Below, in pieces: positions 57,134 to 64,000 of a DNA stretch of 64,000 nucleotides. The DNA is from Ulota crispa (taxonomy: Eukaryota; Streptophyta; Bryopsida; Orthotrichales; Orthotrichaceae). Where the stretch lies: NCBI GenBank assembly GCA_963920765.1, contig OY987242.1, forward strand, positions 8,396,789 to 8,460,788, given 5' to 3'. The position numbers and the translations under genes were made by a program. How positions within the stretch are numbered: position 1 is the stretch's first letter; the number at the start of each line of letters is the position of its first letter. The notes below the pieces were generated by a model. That model was not told the DNA's origin. It saw nothing but the letters and a program-made list of their open reading frames with translations, and searched no databases.

Positions 57134-60100
57134 ATGTTTCGGTCGATTTTGATCATCCTAGGATTAGGAGTAGTTTTTATGTTGCATTCTGTGAGCTGCA
57201 CGAGACATGATCTTCGGAATCAGTATCAAAAACCACCACGATTAGGATCTGGTCCTCATTCAAACAGTGCAACTGAATTTGCAAAATGGATAGAGAGAGT
57301 GGGGAAGAAACACAGGCTGAAGCAGGAATTTGCAAGCAGCAGGAGTGAGCTGATTGGGGAATGGGATCCCTCCATAGCCCAACCAGACCTGTCGGGAAGC
57401 TTTCCAGGGTTGAAGCAGTACTCGGACTGGGAGAGTGTGGTGACGCCTGCGACGTATCTTGTTGTGGACCAAAACGGATTCGGTAACTTTAGAGCTGTTT
57501 GGGAAGCTATCAACTCCATACCAAATGATATCAATCGCCGCTACCGCATCACTATTCAAGTCAATGCCGGCACTTACTGGTAAGCTTTTACCGCAAGTTG
57601 CTTTACTTAAATGAGCTTGCTCTTTTTACTGTTGAATCTTGAATTTTTGTACTTCAAAAAAGAGGTTACTTTTTATAGACATAGTGAATTGTTCGCTTCG
57701 TTGTACTAGCATTCTCATCTTTATGATTTTTGCCTGAGCAAGAGTTGATGTGGTGAACATGAATACAAACAATCAACGAAATTTTGCAGAAGCTAGATGT
57801 TTCGTATCTTGTGTCACGCAAAACCAAAGTTTCCTTAGAAATTCTACAACAGTGTGTATGGAGATTTCTAGTAATTGGAGTGGTAATCTTTAGACTTTAG
57901 AGTAGGCCAGAGTGTACTCTGATTGTCATTCCAAGAGTGCTGATTCTGATGCCAGTACTTGATTTAAACGGCAGGGAAAAACTGTACATTGGGAAGGACA
58001 AGCCGTTCATTACCATGGTGGGGATAGGAGACCCTGTGATCGTGTGGAATGACACTAAGGCTGACGCCGGGAATCGAACGTTTGAAAGTGCTTCTTTTGG
58101 AGTCGGAGGTGATTTCTTCATGGCCATCAACATGACGTTTCAGGTTCGTGAACATTCACAAACAAGGCTATACCACGGCTACACTTCCGTTTTCTTCAAA
58201 CCTGTAAATTTTATATGATGTTGTCATGCTCTTATTGTCTAATTTCAAAATTGTATGAAGCATGTATATATCATGCATAACTAATTTTAGGCTGTGAATG
58301 GCAATTTTGGACTGTACAATGCTATCCTAATAAGGAGAGCCTTATGATATCTTAAAAATCCTCTGGAACTGAACACTTACTACTTGAAGCAAGTACTTGC
58401 CCCTAAGGAATCTTCCTATATTAGCAAATCCTTTCCATCTCTCATTACCTTATGGCAAGGTTTTTGGACTTTGGGTTGAGTAAAATTAGTAAATCATATG
58501 CATATGTACTATGCAATTACTCTACCAAATAATCGTAAAAGATGTTGAAAAAAGGTAGTTTCTAGCCACATGTTCCTTGGAGCTGTTGTTACCGTTTAGA
58601 AACACAATTGGAGGCTATGTAGATGGAAATGGGAATTATAGGTTAATTCTGTGCTTATCGATTCGTGCAACTTGTATGAATTTGAAGTTATTATGTGTTC
58701 TAAGGAAATAATGTTTCTGGTGCTGCAAAAATAATGACGTGGCAGAACTCTGCACCAGCGCCGCCACCCGGGGCAGTTGGCATGCAAGCTGTGGCCCTTC
58801 GTGTTACATCAGATGTTGCGGTCTTCTACGGCTGCAAAATCCTGGGCAACCAAGACTCCTTGTATGACCACAATGGTCGTCACTACTTCAAGGATTGCTT
58901 CATCCAAGGCAGCATCGACTTTGTCTTTGGGGACGCTCTTTCAATTTATTATGTAACGTCTTGAAACTTTTCTCACTTCATATCAAGCCATTCATAGATT
59001 CTGATATGGGCACATCCGTCTCATTGTGATTTAAATTGTATCAATCTGCTTGATAATAGTGTGCAACAAACTTGTTACTTTTTCTTCCTCACAAGTGTCA
59101 ATTTTTGTAGTTACTATTAGGAAGCTGTAAAAGTGATTGAAATTATGGCCTTTCTTCTTCAAAACTAATATACAAGAGAGCAAGTTTTTAGGAAGGAAAA
59201 TAATAATCAAAGAATAGGAGCATCCTGTGCTCCTAGTTTCTTCTTTTTTTTGTTGAATTTAAGAGATAGGCTCTACTCTAGAATGTTATGTTAGTTCAAA
59301 CGGAAAATGTGATTGTAGTTCTTCTGGAGAAATAAGATTATTACCATAACCTAACAGCAAGTTTGCCAACAAGCCTTTCTGGAGGGTGGTGAAAGTTTTT
59401 CGTGTGAAACAAAACTCTTTTAAATTTAACTCATTTAAGGAAAACCACTGATCATATATACTTTTCAAAGAGACTGAACTATCTTATTTTGAGAATATCA
59501 AATATAAATCTGCGGTATGGGGAAGCTGCTATCAGGCTACGGTAGTGTCTCAGTTTTGTAGACTGAGTGCTCAAGTCTCCGAAGGAGAGTCAATGGACTG
59601 ATCATAGCTTCGGCTGCTGATGGCATGGTGGACATGGTGGGCATGGTGTGCAGGGGTGTGAGCTCAACGTTGTGGCGACGACATTTGGGGCCGTAACGGC
59701 GCAGAAGAGGCAGAATGCAACGGATGATTCTGGGTTTTCATTCCAATTGTGCTGGATCACGGGTGGAGTGGGGCAGGTGTATTTGGGGCGTGCCTGGGGA
59801 CCTTTCTCCAGAGTGGTCTATTCCTACACTTGGATGAACGATGTCATTTATGCTCCCGGCTGGATGGACTGGGGCAATTACACCAGACAAGCGTAAGCTC
59901 GCTTACTAGCTAGCTCCCCCACCCTCCTTGCACTCTAAATTCTGTTTTTACTCTCATGGTATGTTTTACAGTTTATGAGCATCAAAAGTATCATGTTCAA
60001 CTAGGATTGGCATAGAATGCACCAATGCTGTCAAGCTCATTCACTTGATAAAAAGTTAAAGAAGGCACCCACGAGAGTACTAGACACCCTTTGCTTAATA

Positions 60101-60740
60101 GGATCAATGACACATTGACTTTCGCTAAGTTACCCTACATGAACCACTTTGAGGGAATTTTAAGTCTTTAGCTGTCTCGCAACTATCAATTAGCATTTCC
60201 TAAGACACATTTGTCTCTTAAAAAAAGATGTGCAACTGTGTTTGGATGAGTATTGATTTGGAATTTGGCTTTAAGTTTAGAGTGTAGGACCTTAACTTGA
60301 CATCTTGCCTACTACAATAGTAGATTTCTAACACTAAATGCAATGTTAAGTTAGAAAGAGGTCTCTAAGATGACAACCTAGATATGAAACAGGTTTTAGA
60401 TGAGGAACGAATTTATGTTGCGTACTCGAATTCACTGAAATGTGTTGTACTCTTAAGGTTAGCAGCTTAGTGAAACCACTACCTATCTAGTTGTTTTGCG
60501 TTTGTTTGTTATTGCGTTATTTTTGGTTTGCTGCACATGGTGACGCTGTAGGAACGGTTTTGCAGGACGGTGTACTACGGACAATACAAATGCACCGGAC
60601 CCGGTTCCAATCAGGTCGGTAGAGTGCCGTGGTCCCATGAGCTCACTGATTTGGAGGTTGCGCCATTTCTATCTCTCGGCTTTGTGGATGGCGAGGCTTG
60701 GATCCCGCAACATTTGAGACCTGTTGAACCTGCAGTATAA
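57134..60740 (+). CDS. Pectinesterase, secreted, no pro-domain
   Basis: Five exons: 57134-57579, 57975-58143, 58746-58952, 59654-59892, 60566-60740, GT-AG throughout, total 411 codons plus stop. The N-terminus [20 protein letters not shown] is a signal peptide, followed by about 110 residues of a unique linker (no PMEI fold recognised). The catalytic domain follows with [42 protein letters not shown] (catalytic Asp), [18 protein letters not shown] and a [21 protein letters not shown]-terminus. QDSLY has Ser where QDTLY is usual. Function is cell-wall pectin demethylesterification. Intron positions and phases (2,0,0,2) match the gene at 13431; introns are longer here (395-701 bp). No defect seen. 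Confidence 0.93.
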
Positions 60741-61246
60741 ATCCATTTTTCACCTTCAAACTTTTCAATTGAAACTAGTAAACTCTGATCTACTCCAGCC
60801 ACGCTAGCATAGTTTCGAAGCCACAAATGTGGTCCTCTGGAGATACTTATAGTATAGTGGGCAATCTATTTCAGGGAGATGGTTTTTTTGGCTGTGACGT
60901 TACTCGCTAGTCACGACGAATGGAAGAGAGATATATGACAAATAGTTTTAGATCATAAGTGCTTCGTATAAACTAGAGAGGCCTTTCCAAAATGCCTCGA
61001 TATTAGTTGTTGAATTTATATTATTCATTTGACGGGCCATAAAATTGGTCTGTGTGCAATACAGACTTTATCCACCCAAACCTGCAATTTTTCTTTGGCT
61101 ACTGTGCAATGTGCATATATTAATGATTTGCATTATTTCATGACCACATCAAAAAAACTTGTTCAATTGTAGCTCAGATGACGCTTATGCAACTATTCTC
61201 TTCCATTTTGTCTTTCTTTTCAAATAAGACACCTCCTCAAACTTTT
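60741..61246. other. Pectinesterase 3' flank, nothing else recognised
   Basis: No element ends or frames of note. Confidence 0.5.
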
Positions 61247-62457
61247 TTAACCCCTAATGGACCAAGCAAAGTTTTCATCAAAAACTCTTCAAAACTGCTA
61301 TTTTTAGAGCATCAACCAAATTTGAAAAAAAAAACATTTTTATTTGTATGTCATAACATTCAATAGCCTAAAGAGAGGTTGCCTTTCTCTCTCTTCAGGT
61401 ATCATCCACAAACTTCATCTTGACAATTATTTATTTATTTATTTATTTATTATTTATTTTTATTTTAAATTTTTTTTGACACATCTGGTCCCCTCGACGT
61501 TTGTGCATTGAACTAAACCTCCCTTTCATAAACTTTGAAAAATTTAGTTAAGTGTCCCCATAGTTAAAGAAGGGTGTGAAATATTTCACACCATTCTCTT
61601 GGAGGGAGGGCAACCTTTACTAGTGCTATTGAATGTTATGGTGACCGTAGGATCTTGTAAAAGAATGATTATAGACGACGTGGAAAAAATTTCCGAGCTT
61701 TCCACCACATGGATTGGAAGTTAGAATTGTTTGAAGATTCAAAAATGTCTTGTGAAAAACCAGGCAGCTACCCTTCAAAAGGTGAAATTCCTAAGGAAAA
61801 AAGACCATGTGGGTGGTGCTTCTCTAAATTCCTTATTCCACCTCAATAAAGTACATATCAAAAAGTTTCAAATCATTTGGAGTTATATAACATATGGAAA
61901 AAAATTAGTAAGTAAAAAGAAGTAGAGAATGATTCAAAACACTAAATTGTTAAGAATATAATCATGGAAATGAAAAATGCCAATCCCAATGGTCATAATG
62001 TTGTCATAAACAATCTTCATCCTTTGGTTTTGTTTTTTTCCAAAATGTTGAAAATGGAGTAAAATAAAGGACTTCAAAGTTTATTTTGGAGTAGAGAATC
62101 CATAATTGCCTGCAAACAAAAAAATCCTCATAACTTTCATCTTGTTGATCCAAACGGAATGATCTAGAGCTTCCTACATTCACATAAATCTCCTAAACCA
62201 ACTCAAAATTTTTTTTTTTGAAAAAAGTGATTTTTAAAAATCTGCCCAAGCTGCCCAACAAACGTAAAAAACAACATACTAGGCCATAACTTTTTACTCA
62301 TAATTCAAAATGTTATGAAATTTAGTACATATGAAAGATAAACCTTGTCTCTACATTTTAGTAAAATTTCAGCCTAAAATATGAAAAGCTCCAATCAGAG
62401 GTACCTGCCCAAAATTGCTAGATTTCTAAAAAAGGGGTCTGGTCCTTTAGGGGTTAA
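61247..62457. mobile_element. TTAA element, longest copy, 1211 bp
   Basis: Starts TTAACCCCTAATGGACCAAG and ends TCTGGTCCTTTAGGGGTTAA. It shares internal blocks with 23005-23928 (TTTATTTTGGAGTAGAGAAT and its inverse). An ATTT microsatellite lies at 61430-61460. Frames are short, so no transposase is encoded. Confidence 0.8.
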
Positions 62458-63199
62458 ATAACAACTCTTCATGCAAAGTCTCTTCCCTCTTGTCCAAAGC
62501 CCTAATATGTTTGGGGTGCTTAGAGCCACAAACCCCCTTGAATATAAATCTTACCAAGAGTATCCACCCTCTAAGGTTTGCTACTTCACTGAGACAAAGG
62601 GGCTATTCACACTACGTCACATGTCCCATCTCTACAAGTCCCACCTCAATGAATTGGGTTATCAAGAGCAAAAAGGATTACTAAACAAAGCCACACATGT
62701 TTCATGCAAAATTCTTAGTGGAACTTGGGTTGAAAGTTGGTCTAGCAAAATGGTCAACCCAAACCTTTAGTAAAGTCCTCCTTTCTTTGGCATCAAATTC
62801 CAAAAAGAGTTGTCAAGTCAACATGATGTAATGAACCTAGAGGTAGGACTTTGGGTGTAGTGTGAAGCACCAAGTTCCAACTTTTGGTTTTACCAAAACT
62901 AAAATTTTGAACCCTCCAAGAGGCCCTTAATTTTTGACTCTCCTAAAATTTATTGGGCCTAGGTCGAGTACATCAATAATGTGTGTGAAGCGTCTCTACC
63001 TTGAGTATGGCTCTTTGATTGTACGTCACAAAAAGCATGTATAAAAAATGATAATCTAGTCCTTGTAAGAAGGATCTTAGCCACATGCATAATTCAAAAC
63101 AATACAAAAGAGATTGCACTCATAAAATATGTATATGTACTCACTAGCCATTATCCAAGTACTTCATTCATGTATACAAATAGAGTAAAATAGAGTTTA
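62458..63199. repeat. Partial copy of the 53970 foldback family
   Basis: 62630-62900 matches the left arm of 53970-54600 (TTGGGTTATCAAGAG, AACTTGGGTTGAAAGTTGG, CCTTTAGTAAAGTCCT). The rest of the interval shows nothing. Confidence 0.5.
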
Positions 63200-63633
63200 G
63201 GGAAAATTACAAATAGTGGCATGAAAATGTAAATATTATAGATAGAGTTGCAGTTTCAAAATAATTATAAATAGAGGCACAATTTCAAAAAAATTGTGAT
63301 TTTTTATAAATCTTTTTTGGTTTGGACATTGGTTGATTTTGATACTTCACATTAGATGTTAGCTAATTTCCAAAAATTTAAACATTTCCAAAAATTGCCA
63401 TCCCTTTTACTAAAATTTATTTATTTAGGCTTGATTTGGAGAGACCTAACTTTAAGTTTCTTAGAAATTAGCTAACATTTAATGTGATGTCTCTAAATCA
63501 ATCAATGTCCAAAAAAAACAAAAATTACAAAAATTACATTTTTTTAAAATTGTGCCCATATTTGTAATTATTTTGAAACTGCGCCCCCATCTATAATATT
63601 TTCTATTTTCATGCCCCTACTTGTAATTTCTCC
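63200..63633. mobile_element. Foldback element, 434 bp, TA-flanked
   Basis: Left GGGAAAATTACAAATAGTGG and right (inverted) GGAGAAATTACAAGTAGGGG pair for about 200 bp with mismatches. TA lies on both sides (63198-63199, 63634-63635), which would fit a Tc1/mariner-type duplication but is too short to prove. Non-coding. Confidence 0.6.
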
Positions 63634-63954
63634 TAGAAGTTATGATTTTAATGTATCCACATCTTTGTTTAATTGGGATGGCATAACAATATAACTTTCA
63701 TGATTGCATTGCACTCAAAGGGTGGGCAAAAATAGGAGATTAGTAAATTGTTTATTGTATCTTGGGATCCTTTTTGAGACTTTGGAGGAGCTTCTTTGAG
63801 GGCTCAATTTTGCTAATGCACCAATTAGATTCTCAAATTTCAAGGGGATATGGAACATGAAACATAGTGAGAACCACTCCTTAGATGCAACATGAAAAAA
63901 TCTCAGTGCTTTAGTGCTATTCTTGTTAGTGCCCTGTACTTTGGTATATTCAAA

Positions 63955-64000
63955 CACTAGAAGAAAAACGTGTCCTAAACAACTAATTCACAACAATTAC
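63955..64000. mobile_element. CACTA miniature element, cut by window end
   Basis: Starts CACTAGAAGAAAAACGTGTC and continues with CCTAAACAACTAATTCACAA, matching the CACTA element at 37729-37870. The right end is outside the window. Confidence 0.75.

Noticed and set aside
1-64000. CRISPR arrays, bacterial operons, rRNA
   Set aside because: No regularly spaced short identical repeats with unique spacers and no rRNA sequence; the window is eukaryotic.

Overview
The window looks like repeat-rich nuclear DNA of a land plant, probably a non-seed plant (bryophyte or lycophyte). The grounds are two pectinesterase genes with plant-type GT-AG introns, an At5g48480-like VOC protein, a Ty1/copia element, a Ty3/gypsy chromovirus and a plant-type hAT remnant, all set in AT-rich DNA packed with miniature inverted-repeat elements. 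I cannot fix the species from sequence alone.

Host genes are few. An intronless glyoxalase/VOC gene (7757-8179) has a tandem copy about 4 kb away (11783-12195) that is frameshifted in a C run. Two secreted pectinesterases, at 13431-15548 on the minus strand (five exons, 369 aa) and 57134-60740 on the plus strand (five exons, 411 aa), share the same four intron positions and phases. Both keep the catalytic Gln/Asp/Arg/Trp motifs and lack an inhibitor pro-domain.

Large transposons: a decayed copia element (1510-6618, 5-bp target duplication TGAGT), a decayed chromovirus on the minus strand (45918-53934, target duplication CTTAT) that carries a 200-N assembly gap and a foreign segment of about 2.1 kb in the integrase tail, and a broken hAT-type transposase gene (33810-37159) whose upstream DNA holds four telo-boxes.

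The most interesting content is between the genes. At least fourteen elements begin with TTAA-CCC and end with GGG-TTAA, with similar inverted ends (core CCCCTAAAGGNCC) but several unrelated interiors of 81 to 1211 bp. They look like non-autonomous TTAA-targeting DNA transposons (piggyBac-like, or possibly Sola-like). Two groups sit back to back sharing a single TTAA (24390-24863; 30612-31848). Other element sets include a foldback element with a perfect 9-bp duplication plus a paralogous empty site, a CACTA miniature with a 3-bp duplication, a Tourist-type element, a seven-copy family with ends like AACACCATATTC, and a 179-bp tandem array inside the chromovirus. The 40-44 kb region may hold exon remnants of an unrecognised gene. 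No tRNA or rRNA gene and no CRISPR array was seen.
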